The notes: generated by a model from the letters alone, not told the origin. DNA of 64,000 bases from Viscum album (GCA_963277665.1 OY728147.1:1262439424-1262503423); one strand, 5' to 3'; positions 36,644 through 48,780 are shown, counted from the stretch's first letter. Program-made: numbers and translations.

Positions 36644-39409
36644 TATAAGGACCCAACCTTAAACATTACATAATATTTAATTAAATGAATAATTCACATT
36701 GAGGTTTTTTTAGGTTTAGTGTTTTAGATAATTAGGCTATAACTATTATATTACATCTCAAAAATTACAAAGTAGACACTTCTACTCAGTTTCCAATTTT
36801 TTTTTCACAAAATAAAAACTCTTAAAGAATAAACATGTCTAGTTCCATGTTTTAGATGACATGAATTTTCCTTGATCCCATCCTTGACCCTAGTCATCTT
36901 TAAGTCCTGTGGAAAACATTTCAAAAAATTGGGATGAGCATAAAAATCTCAGTAAGGGATATAAAATAATGAATGAAATCATTAACCCATCAATAAATAC
37001 AATTAAATAAATCCTAACTTTTTGATCATAACATACATCATGAAATCATAAGATTTATGAATAACATGTAGAAATCACAAATCATAAAGGTAACTTATGG
37101 AATACATAAAATACTTACATTATAGCTATAAAAACTATGCAGGGAGTTAATTTGGAATACCCATCACATTATATTCCTTAAATCTCTTAGGAGAAACATT
37201 AATGTTTACCTCCATCACATTACCCAAGGCATTGGATAGCTATCTTAGGATCACCCGCCCTAGGTTTATCACAGAACCGCCTGTATACGTAAACAACACC
37301 CAATAACCATAACATATTTATAACATATAACACAATCATAATGGAAAGATAAAATTTACACATTCCAATCACAATATATCAAATCAAGATATTGAAATAA
37401 AAAATTCTTTATCAAATAATTTTCAAAACCATTTAAAACATTTTACAAAGAGATTTTTGAATCAAAGTGTCCCATATCACTTTGAATCTTTTAAATGAAT
37501 TATCATTTGAAAACATTAATGTTCATATATGTAAATCATAAAAACCATTTTGAAAACATTAACATTAATGAGAAATATTTAGAAGAATAAATCTTTAAAA
37601 CATTTAAAACGATGTTTTAGTAAAAAAGTTTTTATCAAAATGAGAGACACTTGAATAAAAATAATTGAGGAATAACATTAAACCAGAAATTTATAATGTC
37701 ATGAGAATAAATGGATTCATGATATAATATTTCAAAGGACAATATATACACCACATAAGTGTGAATTGGTGTATAACAACAATGAAGTCTCAATGGAATG
37801 TAAATTGAGACGAAATCCATTAAAAAATGTATTCTTAGATTAAGGATAAATCAATTACATAATAATGTGTGAAAAATAAGAATACACTCAATATAAGTGG
37901 ATAATGAATGTGAAAACATTATAGGTTATTCAAAGATATTCATATCATGACATAATCATGAAGTAGAAGTTTAACCCAAAGAATTGATATTGGGTGAAGA
38001 AGTTCCCTTACAGAAATTTGACAGCCTAACGACATCACTTTAAAAGTAATAAAATGAATTGATGAGAGAGAAAAGGTTATATAATCACATGGAAATAAAA
38101 TTTATAGCAATAAGGACATATAAGAACATATCCCAACATAAGAAGTTGTAAATTAAAATACATAACAAAAAGAAGTCTTTTAAAAAGAGGAGGGTGAAAG
38201 GTTCCCTTACTGATTTGGTAACATAGGAAACATACAACCCATGAAGGAAGGATCATATAGTGAAGATTTAAATACCCATAAATTTAAGTATATTACACAA
38301 TGAATGAAATCATGGTAAGTACATAAACCACAAAAAAGTAAATAGTGGCAATATAGCATGAATCTCACGAGAATAAAAAGTGAGATAAAACCCCTTACCA
38401 CATTGTAGTCAATAAAGTCGTATGACCAAACGATAATAACCACCAAATGAATCATAGAATACCATGAATATAAAAATAATCATTATAATATATATCAAAT
38501 TTCAAAACCCAATACACCACATGCAATAAATAAGTGGCAAACAATGGAAATCTCATGGAATTAAAAGTGAGATGAGAAATCCCTTACCTCTTGTCTGACT
38601 TGACGTGTTTATTCCTTGTTCTTCCTGAATATTAAACTTACGTTAATTTATACTTGATTAAGAACCCTTTTTCAAGTTTATTATTCCTTTTATATCACTT
38701 ATTAGCATGTTATAAACACTATGTAATCATTTATGTTATTAATGATTGTTTTGTCGATATTTGGTACTTGAGTAAAAAATGAACACCTTATAAATACAAT
38801 TTTTCCATGTGGTCTAGATTCCATTATCTGAAAAATTATATTCATGATTTAGATATCATATGTATCATATATATCAAGTATATATATGTATTTAAAATAG
38901 TACATAACATTTGGAGATATGAAATGAAATGCACTGTTCTTGGAAACGGTAAACTGTACGTACTCATGAATGCTACTTTAATTTCTATTTCATATTTTAA
39001 TTGAATGAAAACTCAATGATACATAGTTATATTATAATTCCAGTATAATATCAAATATAATTTCAATAACTCATTTTTTTATACATCCCATGTATGGTAT
39101 GAATGAGTCATATCACTTTGAGGGGGCTGCAGTCCGTACTTCCTCAGATGAAATTAACGCGTTTACTCATAATGGAAACCATACAGGTATGATATAAATT
39201 AAAAATACAGAAGCATAAAGAAAAAAAAACAATTTATATCATATATAAATATATTTCCATCATAATGGAAACCATGAGAGGTGGTAGGATATATTTTAAC
39301 AATCATTGTTTCGTGAGGCTGTAGTTCGCCATCCACAAAAATAGTATGTTCTTTAGCCATTAGATGGAGGTGTGTGTAAGTGTAGTTAAAATAATTCTCA
39401 TAAAAACAA
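36644..39409 (-). repeat. 5' LTR of element C, part 1
   Basis: This is the 3' portion (element sense) of the 5' LTR and matches 29,757-32,530 of the 3' LTR throughout. It carries the five type B modules (37,787-38,575) and the three type A modules (38,936-39,345). It is cut at 39,409 by element D, about 60 bases after the third type A module. Short frames at 37,635-37,820, 38,207-38,455 and 38,807-39,004 are chance openings in repeat sequence. Confidence 0.88.
39405..39409. repeat. Target site duplication of element D, left copy
   Basis: AACAA here and AACAA at 50,145-50,149 flank element D. The uninterrupted LTR at 32,520-32,545 has a single copy in the same context (CATAAAAACAAACTAG), which proves the empty-site structure. 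Confidence 0.95.
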
Positions 39410-40379
39410 TTTAAATACCCAAAAATTATGTGGAATTTTTTTCTTAAATTCTCAGGAATTTTATGAGTCCACAGTTTCTGATGGTGCCTTATTCCAAGGC
39501 CCGGTGTGCCCAGAATCAATTTCTGAAGTTTTGTTCAGGTACATTCAGTAAACGTACGAGCGGTATTTTATATATTTTGAACCGGTGCTTAGAATTTAAA
39601 TCTAAGGGCACCGTTGAACTCGTAGGGCCTATATTCTCTTAAGGATAACTTTACTGCAGTTGCGTTCTGACATGAGTGGAAGATGATTTTTGAGGTTTTT
39701 ATTTAAATTGAATAAAAATAATGTGTCAACTTTATTTTTATGTGTGGTAGTTAAAACCTGCAAGGGGAGGTTAGTGGTGGGTCCACCCTAACATAACCTC
39801 CCTTGTGAGGATGTTATAATGTGGGTCCCGCATAAGCATCCAACCCCCTTAACCCCCCTTTAACCCTTGGAACTCCCAATTTATTGTGGAGCCTCTTCAC
39901 CTTCCTTCATAAGTGTGCCAAACCACAAATTAATTAATGGCATAATTAAATAATTTGAAGTGATTTGAATTCCTTTGAATTCATTATACCAACATTAAAA
40001 TAAGAGATCATATTATTTTATTTTGGGGGTTGGCATAATCCTTGGTGGAGATTTAGAGAATCTTCGAGAGAATTTCATCCTCCCAATGAAGAACGCTCCT
40101 CATCTCCGAAGAATAACGAACACTGTCCTCGATCTTCGACCAAGCTAAAAGAGACGGAGTCACCCACGAAGAATCCTGATGATGCTTCTTCCTCAGATGC
40201 TCCCCGAAGTCAATGAAATAATGTCGTCTTCAATGAACAACATTCTATTCAATGTGGGGGATTTGTGTTGTTCATATACCTGTCCTTCATCGTTGAAATT
40301 ATAGTTTGGAAACCAAATGATATCACCGTAGAAAGGAGGGTTCAGACCGCACGAACACGGTCCGACCATCCCATTTTTT

Positions 40380-40870
40380 TGTTTTTGTTTGATGATGACA
40401 GAGGTGGACCACAAAAGGAGACGGATGTGAAAGGCCGCCGGGTCGCTGCAAGGGCCCGACACCACCATGCTGTGCAGAGAAACCGAGCAGCGGCCAGGCG
40501 GGCCGCGGCGGTGCCGAAGGGGCTCGGTGCCGTCACACCGTGCCAGAGAGGAACTGCGGCCATGAGGGCTGTGGCGGATGAAGAATCACGACATCATCAT
40601 GTCGTGCGGTGGAGCCGAAGGCCGCGACCAGGTCGGGCCGTAATGGTGGAGGCACAACGCCATCGCGCCGCACAGAGGACAACAGGATCGCGACGCCGTC
40701 GCGACGCGGTGGAGGAGCGGTGGCGGCCGAACCGACCACTCGGGCTGCGCTGCCCACTTGGGCCGGGCTGACCACTCAGGTCGGGGCACACTCGGGGGCT
40801 GGGTCAGACCCTGGTTTGGACCGGGTTGGGCCCGGTCGGTCCGACTGGGTCGGACCAGACCCGGACCCGC
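40380..40870. other. GC-rich, CpG-rich island in the 5' LTR of D
   Basis: About 490 bp of GC-rich sequence with many CpG pairs, set in DNA that is otherwise strongly AT-rich. It ends in short imperfect repeats around CCACTCGGGC and GGTCGGGCC. The other LTR has a longer version at 48,030-48,780. It may be a U3/R promoter or leader region; this is inference from position only. Confidence 0.8.
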
Positions 40871-41257
40871 TATAGCTATTTACACCTTTTAGCCCGCATC
40901 TTAGGCTACCGGTGTCCGATCGATGAACCTTCTATGGTGATGGAATTATTTGAGTGAGATGATTCTTTTAGAATACTTAACTTGAGGTTCAGATGTAGTT
41001 AGAGTATGGTCGGGTTGGTTTGAGCCTAAAAACCAACCAGGCCCCTGGAATGAAAACGCCAATAACTCACAGACCGGGCATCCGATCGACGCACCGTCAA
41101 TCGCGTTGGGTTCCTTATGATGAGATGGAACTACGTGATACATAAAATCGAGACTTTGTAGTAGTTTATTTATCTAAACTTGTCTCTAGGAGAGGATCCT
41201 CCCAAAATCGAGCGTACTGTGTGCGGGAACCCTAGGGCTGGCTGTGACTGAGATGAT

Positions 41258-41434
41258 AGGATCCTTTGTGGGTTTGATAGTGATGATACTATACCAGGAT
41301 CCTCCGTGGGTTTGAAAGCTATGAATTCTATATCGGGATCCTCCGTGGGTTCGACAACGATCACTTCTGTAACAGGAACCTCCGTGGGTTCGACAGCGCT
41401 GATATTGTTCCAGGATCCTACGTGGGTTCGATAG
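41258..41434. repeat. 39-bp tandem array in 5' LTR of D, four full units plus a part
   Basis: Units begin AGGATCCTCCGTGGGTTCGA and are 38-39 bp long. They contain a GGATCC site each, with small changes. The array in the other LTR (49,167-49,382) has one unit more. Confidence 0.9.
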
Positions 41435-42197
41435 AAGAGATGATTCAGAGGATACATCTAATCATCACTAACCCTATTCATGTGTTGTATACCAATGTGA
41501 GATGAGTCTTTTCTTTCAATCATTATCATCAAGGTGATTGACTTTACTTCCTTTGTGGACTAGGTTGTGCTTGGGATCGAGAGTTGGAGCCGAACTGTGA
41601 TGGGTAACTTAGGTATATGTATGGGAAAATACCTAATTAAGGTTGGTTGAAACTTCGTGATTGTATCTTAGTTATGTGGTTTATCTTAGTGGATTCTGGG
41701 AGGCATTAGGGGGTCTCGGGGTCCCCTACTGAGTATTGTTATACTCACCCCTTCACGGGATTCGCCCGCACCATATTATGTTCTTTACAGATGATGGTCA
41801 GCAGTGATCGAGGCTGAGGGTGACAGATGGGAGGCTTCTCGGAGCCGGACTAGATGGGACATACCTCAGGGATGAGTTGTTCGAGTTCTGTACCCACCGT
41901 TCTGGTAGGATTCCCTAGTGGACGATCCAAGAGTTGTTTTCACTTTTTACTTGTACTTGTACTTGTTGCTCAGTTGGGTTTGTATACTATCCCACTTACT
42001 TCAGCATGCCTTTATTTTCTATTTTAGTACTTATTGCTTCTACTTCTTGTGTTTAGACTGTGTTTTTATATGTTTAAAGGCAATGTCTTCCCTTTTTATC
42101 AGGGATTCAGATTTAGTGCTAGTCGCCAGCCCCTTGCCAATAGAAGGTGGGCTTGAGGTAGTCACGGCATGGCCCCCGAGGACGGGTCATGAAAAAT

Positions 42198-42208
42198 TGG
42201 TATCAGAG
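42198..42208 (+). other. Primer binding site of element D
   Basis: TGGTATCAGAG is an exact match to the initiator-Met tRNA primer site and lies directly after the LTR. Confidence 0.95.
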
Positions 42209-42477
42209 GAGTCAGTTCAACCGCAGTACTTAGACTCTGATTCTTTTAAGTGGAAATAGTGTTAAGTGTTTTGGGTGTGGTTATCAGTTTAGGGAAACTG
42301 GTGTTGGTATGGTGGCCGATGTATCCATACACTAGGACTCTGACTTCTAATTTCCAACTCAGTGCACAAAAACCCTGATTGCATGTGTGTTTCCCTTGTA
42401 ATGTTTTCTTCATGGTTACTTTGTGTCAGCTCACTGGGTATATTTTTTTGACCGTGGTGCAGCTGTTTATTTTCAGG

Positions 42478-43440
42478 ATGGACCCATGAAAGTAGCTAGC
42501 TAGGGTTCCATGTTTTGTACGAGATGGTAGCCCACCGAGAAACGAGACCTCGGTGTAGGGCCCCATCACAGTGGAGGTACTAGCGGTACCACTACCCATT
42601 AGGCCACCGATACCACCATCTCCAATAACAGAGAGTGCATGCCGTCTATGTGTGTTGCACGAGTTCTAGCGCCATAGGCCACCCAGGTTTTGGGGAGAGA
42701 TGGACCCACAGGTTGCTGAGGATTGGATAGAGGCTATTGTGAGAGTTTTCAAATTGGTAGGGACACCAGCCGACCTCATGGTGATCCTTGACGCGAGTCT
42801 CATGCATGCAGCAGCAGGCAGATGGTGGCGCCTGATGCTCTAGGTGCATGACGAGGAATCTCTACTCTGGGAAGATTTTGAGAGTCTCTTCCGATAAGAG
42901 TTTATTCCAGCTACCCTTTGTGCAGTGTGGATTCTGGAGTTACTTCCTCTACAGTAGGGCAATATGATAGTAACTTAGTACCTAGAAAGGTTCACCAACC
43001 TCTCGCGCTAATACACAGATATGGTGAGGGACCCATTATTCAGGGCCCGATCCTTTGAGAAGGGACTCAGGCATGATATTAGGGCTTCGATGATCTCCCT
43101 CAACATACCGACGCAGTCAGGGGTGATGAAGCAAGACATTTTAGTGGAGAGTTTTCTCGTTGAGCAGTCAACATCAGCGAGACCCACCACAGGACGACAC
43201 GTAGTAGAGTACTCTGCATCCAGCAGTAGACAGATGTTGCAGAGGTCCAAGTGGACTAGAACATCAGGTGGATGACCCCAAGATATAGGTTCGTTTGTGT
43301 GGGGCACATGATACAGAGCCATCCGTACGAGGAACATGCAGTGCTATGCATGCGGTGGGTAGGGTCACATGGCTCGTGACTTCCCAACCCGCCATGCAGA
43401 TGAGCAGAAAATAGTAGAGGGACCTCCCAGGCCAAGGTAG
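42478..43440 (+). pseudogene. gag of element D, disrupted
   Basis: The leader from 42,209 ends in a possible start at 42,478 (ATGGACCC). From about 42,700 the frame reads like gypsy capsid: DPQVAEDWIEAIVRVFK, TPADLMVILDASLMHAAAG, then WEDFESLFR, EFIPATL, YLERFTNLSR. The piece at 43,021-43,275 is open for 84 codons (RARSFEKGLRHDIRA, IPTQSGVMKQDIL). A zinc knuckle CYACGG.GHMARDF lies at 43,336-43,375, with a stop inside and the last Cys changed to Phe. At least six stops interrupt the frame, several at expected Gln or Arg codons. Gag would form the particle and bind the RNA. Confidence 0.88.
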
Positions 43441-43629
43441 AGGTTCGACCATGGTGGTCCGCAGGGAGCAGGCATACGTGGCCGAGAAGCTGGCCGAACA
43501 GCAGTTGGTGGACGACGTTTTGAGGCTCTACCACCCCCACCATCAGGAGGTCCACCCCAACCATAGGGAGCTGGCGGACAGAGGCAGGCTCAGATCCATG
43601 CAGTCGAGGCCTAAGACCACGACGCACCT

Positions 43630-44050
43630 GAGATGTTTCGAGGTACTATCTGTGTCTACTCCACCCTTGCTGCAGTACTTATAGACACATGTGCGAGTCA
43701 TTCTTTTATTACCGCTACCCTCGTTTGGAGCTCAGAGATGCCAATGGATCTGTTGGCTTGATCCTTATGGATAGAGACTCCTACGGGAGAAGACTCGATA
43801 ATTACGCACTGGTGACGGCAGTGTGAGCTTTCTCTAGGAGGTGAGAGCTTCAGCTAGGATCTCCTCATAGCGGCATCAAGTCCTTACGACATCATCTTGG
43901 GTATGGACTGGTTATCCACATTTCATGCTCAGATTGACTATATTAGGCGGAATTTATGGTGTGTCCATGAGGATGGGATGAATTTTACCTTCACCGGTGA
44001 GAAGAGAGCCTTTGTAGCGCAGGATGGACTTACCCAGAAGAGGGGGTAGT
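43630..44050 (+). pseudogene. Aspartic protease of element D, disrupted
   Basis: Beginning near 43,645 the frame gives STLAAVLIDTCASHSFITA, in which the usual DTGAS active site has become DTCAS. Further on, SSPYDIILGMDWLST (about 43,878-43,918) matches the typical C-terminal block, followed by IDYIRRNLWCVHEDG. Several stops are present. The protease would cut Gag-Pol. With the active-site Gly lost it could not work even if the frame were open. Confidence 0.85.
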
Positions 44051-44139
44051 CGATCACACATTAGTTGGCTAGTCTCATCCTCGAAGCGGTTGATGTGTGG
44101 ACTCCAAGTTTTCCTGTTGTGGTGGATCAGTACATGAAT

Positions 44140-44960
44140 GTTTTCCCTGATGATGTACCAGGACTACCTCCTCACAGAGTGATGGATTTCTACATTGACC
44201 TGTACCCCAGGATGACACCGATATCTACTCCAACATATCGAATGAATCCCATAGATCTTCGTGAGCTGTGGGTACAGCTGGAGGGCTTGTAGGGGAAGCG
44301 ATTTATCCAACCTAGTGTTTCACCCAGGGCATCACTGATTTTGTTCTCCAATAAGGTGGATGAGATCTTGTGACTGTGTGTTGACTATCGTCGCTTGAAC
44401 CAGGTGACCGTAAAGAACAAGTACCCACTCCCGAGGATTGACGACCTCTTTGATCATCTCAAGGGAGAATGATGGTTCTTGAAGATAGACCTTAGGTTAG
44501 GATATCACCAGCTTAGAGTTCAAGATAAGGATGTGCAGAAGACGGCCTTTAGGTGTCGGTATGGCCACTATGAGTTCTTGGTTATGCCCTTCGGCATAAA
44601 AAATGATCCAGAAGTGTTCATGAGTCTCATGAACATGATCTTCTAGCCTTAACTTGATCGCTTTATCGTAGTCTTCATCGATGAAATACTGATCTACTCG
44701 ACTACTGAGGAGGAGTGTGCCTGTCATTTACTGGTTGTACTGGACACACTCAGAGAGCACCAACTTTATGGTAAGCTCTCAAAGTGCCAGTTCTGGATCT
44801 GAGAGGTACCCTTTCTGGGACACGTCATCTTGGAGGCTGGAGTTGCAGTGGATCTAGTGAATATTGAGGTAGTGCTTGTTTCGGAGCCACACAGGAGTGT
44901 GACGGAGGTACGAAGTTTTTTGGGGCTGGCTGGGTACTATCAGAGATTTGTGCTAGACTT
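44140..44960 (+). pseudogene. Reverse transcriptase of element D, disrupted
   Basis: Typical gypsy RT blocks appear in order: FPDDVPGLPPHRVMDF, YRMNPIDLRELWVQL, then [64 protein letters not shown] and [14 protein letters not shown]. The catalytic FIDD is FIDE. The connection continues with [10 protein letters not shown] and [16 protein letters not shown]. About six stops interrupt the frame, among them two at 44,645-44,652 where Gln/Arg and Tyr are expected. It would make cDNA from element RNA. Confidence 0.93.
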
Positions 44961-45480
44961 CTCCAGAGTTGCAGCACCGCTTTCAGCGTCGAATAAGAAG
45001 GGGAAACCCTTCGTGTGCGTATAGAGATGCTAGTAGATATTTCTGGAGATGCGGCAGAGGTTGACTAGTGAGACCATCCTGAGGCTACCAGAGGAGGGCG
45101 TTGGGTATGTAGTTTAGTGAAATGCATCAGGGACCAGACTCGGGTGTGTCCTGATGCAGAAGAATGTAGTGATCACGTATGTTTCTTGGCAGTTGAGATA
45201 ACACGAGCAGAACTACACTACCCATGACCTGGAGTTAGCAGCATTGGTCTTATCCTTGAAGATGTGGCGACACTACCTAATGGGAGAGCGTTTTATAGTC
45301 TACTCTGACCACCAGAGTCTCAGGTACATCTTCTCGTAGAAGGACCTGAACCTAAGACAATGAATATGTCTTGAGTTCCTCTAGGACTATGACTTCGAGA
45401 TAGTCTATACTCTTGGGAAGGGGAACGTTGTAGCAGATGCTCTCAACAAGAGATCAAGCTTTCAGCTACTAGGATAGGCG
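44961..45480 (+). pseudogene. RNase H of element D, disrupted
   Basis: The frame shows NASGTRLGCVLMQKN, VITYVSWQL, NYTTHDLELAALVLSLKMWR, HYLMGERFIVYSDHQSLRYI, KDLNLRQ, DYDFEIVYTLGKGNVVADAL. The order and spacing are those of gypsy RNase H; the histidine-containing THDLELAA and YSDHQSL blocks are intact. Five or more stops are present (for example near 45,339 and 45,360). It directly follows RT without a spacer. Confidence 0.92.
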
Positions 45481-46570
45481 ACAAAGCAGCTGGTCATGTT
45501 GCAGATATCCTTTGTGGGTAGAGATGGAGTAGCCTTTCTACAATCCCTACCAGTCACTCCGACACTTCTTCAGCAAGTCAGGGAGGCACAATGTGGGGAT
45601 GTTGACTGTGAGATGCGACGTGCTCGTATATCCACTGGGCAAGCACCTGATGGATTTTCTGAAGGTGGGGAGCACGTAATTTTCTTTAGAGGATGTACCA
45701 TGGTTCCAGTTTCACTTCAGGAGGAAGTGTTGAGGGAGTTCCACACATCTCCTTTAGTGATACATCCAAGAGTGAATAAGATGAATTAGGACCTCTGATG
45801 AAAGCATTGGTGGCTAGGTATGAAGAAGGTTGTAGCTGAGTTTGTCTCACGATGCTTCACTTGTTAGCAAGTGAAGGCAGATCACCAGGTTCCAGTAGTA
45901 TTAGTTCATCCCTTAGAGGTCCCAGAGTGGAAGTGGGATAGGATATATATGGATTTCGTGACGGTACTTCCATGTACATCCATGGGACATGACTCTATCT
46001 GGGTGATTATTGACCGACTCACCAAGTCGGCCCACTTCCTACCGATCAGAGAGCAGGGTTCAGTAGAGAGCCTGGGACACCTCTACGTACGAGAGATCGT
46101 AAGGCTTCATGGTGTGCCATCGACGATCATCTTTGATCGAGATGCTTGTTTCACTTCCCAGCTATGGAAGGGGTTGCAGGAGGCTTTCAGGATGTAGCTT
46201 CACTTGAGCACCTCCTTCCATCCTCAGACAGATGGTCAGACTAAGAGGACCATTCAGACTCTCGAGGACATGCTCCATGCATGTGTCCTCAACTTTGGTC
46301 GTAGCTGATAGGATCTCTTACCCTTGATAGAGTTTGCGTATAACAACACCTACCACTCCACCATCGGGATGACACCTTACGAGGCACTATATAGCCGACC
46401 TTGCAGATCGCCTCTATGCTGGACTGACCCAGGGGAGTCAACACTTGTAGGACCATAGATGGTGCAGGCTACGAAAGAGAAGGTGTGGATCATCTAGGAG
46501 TGAATGAAGACTACACAGAGCAGACATAAGTCCTATACAGATAGAATATGGAGACCAAAAGAGTTTGGGG
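45481..46570 (+). pseudogene. Integrase of element D, disrupted
   Basis: An HHCC zinc region can be traced: FHTSPLVIHPRVNKM with both His, then CFTC at about 45,853. The core is open from 45,871 to 46,197: WDRIYMDFVTVLP (first Asp), IDRLTKSAHFLPI, REIVRLHGVPSTIIFDRDA (second Asp), FTSQLWKGLQEAF. After a stop comes [20 protein letters not shown]; the third acidic residue, normally Glu in the QTER context, is Lys. YGRRCRSP-like and later blocks follow with more stops. The enzyme would insert the cDNA; the Glu-to-Lys change alone should abolish catalysis. Confidence 0.93.
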
Positions 46571-46990
46571 ATAGTGACCACGTATTTCTACAGGTTTCAC
46601 CTCGATGAGGTCTATGGATATTTGGCCAAGGCGGCAAGTTATCTATGCGATTCATCATACCTTTCCAGGTCCTCAGGAGGGTAGGTGAGGTGGCTTACTG
46701 CTTGGCTCTTCCACCTCAGTTGCACTGGGTGCACGACATCTTCCACGTATCTCAGCTGAGGAGATATGTGCATGACCCTTCCCACATCATCAACCATGGG
46801 GAGCTGGACATCGATGAAGGGGAAACTTTTCTCAGAGGTTCCAGTGGAGATTATGGATCAACAGGAGCAGGTTCTGCATGGATGGTAGACACCTCTGGTG
46901 CGTGTTCACTGGAATCACATGAACCTCTAGGATAGCACATGGGAGTGGGAGACTCAAATGCGTGCTCAGTACCCCCTTTTGTTTCGTTAG
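46571..46990 (+). pseudogene. C-terminal integrase and chromodomain-like tail of element D
   Basis: 46,645-46,860 reads IPFQVLRRVGEVAYCLALPP, HWVHDIFHVSQLRRYVHDPS and HIINHGELDIDE, the usual C-terminal region of plant gypsy integrase. From 46,860 in another frame: VEIMDQQEQVLHGW, PLVRVHWNHM, STWEWETQMRAQYPLLF, which has the shape of the degenerate chromodomain of Del/Tekay chromoviruses (E.TWE.E..M...YP.LF). This module is thought to steer insertion to heterochromatin. A frame shift and two or three stops separate the parts. Confidence 0.8.
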
Positions 46991-47021
46991 TGTGATTTCT
47001 AGCTTACGGGGACGTAAATCC

Positions 47022-47036
47022 CTGAAGTGGGGAGAA
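47022..47036 (+). other. Polypurine tract of element D
   Basis: CTGAAGTGGGGAGAA directly precedes the LTR start TGTAAAGACCCG at 47,037. Confidence 0.92.
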
Positions 47037-48029
47037 TGTAAAGACCCGAAAATTCTTTGGAATTTTTTTTCTTAAATTCTCAAGAATTTTAAAAGTCCGC
47101 AGTTTCTAATGGTGCTTAATTCCGAGGCCCGGTGTGTCTGTAATCAATTTATGAAGTTTTGTTCGGGTACGTTCAGTAAACATACGAGCGATATTTTATA
47201 TCTTTTTAACCGGTGCTCAGAATTAAAATATGAGGGCACCGTTGAACTCGCAACACCGGTAATCGGTTAAGGAGAACTTTACTGCAGTTTCATTCTGACG
47301 TGAGTGGAATATGGTTTTTGAGGTTTTTATTTAAATTGAATAAAAATAATGTGTTAACTTTATTTTTATGTGTAGTAGTTAAAACCTCCAAGGAGAGGTT
47401 AGTGGTGGGGCCACCCGAACATAACCTCTCTTGGTAGGATGTTATAATGTGGGGCCCACATGATCATCAAACCCCCTTAACCCCCCTTTAACCCTTGAAA
47501 ATCCAAATTTATTGCGGAGCCTCTTCACCTTCCTTCATAAGTGTGCCAAACCACAAATTAGTTAATGGAATAATTAATTAATTTGAAGTGAGTTTAATTA
47601 TATTGAATTCATTATCCCAAAATTAAAATAAGAGATCATATTCTTTTATTTTGGGGGTTGGCATAATCCTTGGTGGAGCGTTGGAGAATCTTTGGGATAA
47701 TTTCATCCTCCAAATGAAGAACGCTCCTCATCTCTGAAGAACGTCGAACACTATCCTCGATCTTAGACCAAGATAAAAGAGAAGGAGTCGCTCATGAAGA
47801 ATGCCGATGACGCTTCTTCCTCGGATGCTCCCCGACATCAATGAAACAATGTTGTTGTCAATGAACAATTGTCGATTCAAGGTGGGGGATTTTTTTTTGT
47901 TTTTATACCCGTCCTTCTTCATTGAAATTATAGTTTGGAAACCAAATGATAGCATCGTAAAAAGGAGGGTTCGGACTGCACAAACATGGTCTAACCCTCA
48001 CCTTTGTTTGTTTATGTTTGATGATGATG

Positions 48030-48780
48030 GAGGTGGACCACAAAAAGGAGCTGGCGGCGCAAGGCCGCCGGGTCGCCGCAAGGGCGCGACACCACCATGC
48101 CGTGCAGAGAAACTGAGCCGCGACCAGGAGGGCCGTGAAGGTGCCGAAGGGACATGGTGCTGTCACACCATGATAGAGAGGGACCATGGCCGGAAGAGCC
48201 ACAACAGATGAAGAAGCGCGACGCCATTAGGCCGAACGGTGGGGCTGAAGGCCGCAGCCAGGTCGGGCCGTGGTGGTGGTGGCGCGGCGACATCGCACCG
48301 TGCGGAGGACATCAGGACCGCAGCGCCAACATGCCACGATGGAGGAGTTGTGGTGGCCGGTCGGGCCGGCCGCCGTGGAGCTGGACAAGAGGGACCACCC
48401 GGGTCCCGCGACTCCTGAACCGACACAGTGAGCCTGATTCGTTCAACAAATCGGGGGGGGGGGGGTACCCCCTCCCACGCGTGGCCGGCCAGGCCGCCAC
48501 GGGCCAGGCCGCCTATCAGTAGGGCCACCATGGGCCGGGCTGCAATTTGGACGGGCTGCCATGGGCCGGGCCTCCCTTCAGCATGGCCGCACCTTTGGGC
48601 TGGGCCGCACCTTCAGGCCGAGCCACCTATTTGGTTCGGGACACTCCCTTTCATTTGGGTCACCCACTCAGGTCGGGCCAACCACTCGGGTCGGGCCACA
48701 CCAGTGGACTGGGTCAGACCCCGGTTCAAACTGGGTTAGGCCGTGTCAATCCGATTGGGTCGGACCGGACCCGGACCCGC
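48030..48780. repeat. Expanded GC-rich island in the 3' LTR of D
   Basis: It corresponds to 40,380-40,870 but holds about 280 extra bases, mostly around 48,430-48,690, made of short imperfect repeats of the type GGGCCGGGCTGC. A run of 13 G lies at 48,453-48,465. The growth is best explained by slippage or unequal exchange among these repeats after insertion, or by loss from the other LTR. Confidence 0.8.

Larger units (their letters stand above)
39410..42194 (+). repeat. 5' LTR of element D
   Basis: 2,785 bp. It starts TTTAAATACCC, a degraded form of the TGTAAAGACCCG that starts the other LTR, and ends just before the primer site at 42,198. It contains a GC-rich island (40,380-40,870) and a 39-bp tandem array (41,258-41,434). 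Several open frames on both strands of the island (for example 40,265-40,771 and 40,609-40,875) exist only because stop codons are rare in such sequence. Confidence 0.93.

Noticed and set aside
14063..39409. A 5.5-kb tandem satellite, suggested by landmarks recurring near 15,490, 21,211, 26,712, 32,053 and 38,936
   Set aside because: The period comes from alternating LTR and internal regions. Edges, polypurine tracts, a primer site and target duplications show two LTR elements side by side.
39199..39519. 106-codon minus-strand open frame
   Set aside because: It crosses the junction between the C LTR and the inserted element D at 39,409-39,410, so it did not exist before the insertion and has no domain.
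40265..40875. Several overlapping long open frames on both strands (for example a 168-codon frame on the plus strand)
   Set aside because: They lie in the GC-rich island of an LTR, overlap each other in several frames, have low-complexity Arg/Ala/Pro translations and no domain. The matching island at 48,030-48,780 has different frames, so none is conserved.
43008..43627. Minus-strand frames of 109 and 123 codons
   Set aside because: They are antisense shadows of the gag of element D, whose plus-strand reading gives clear capsid and zinc-knuckle blocks.
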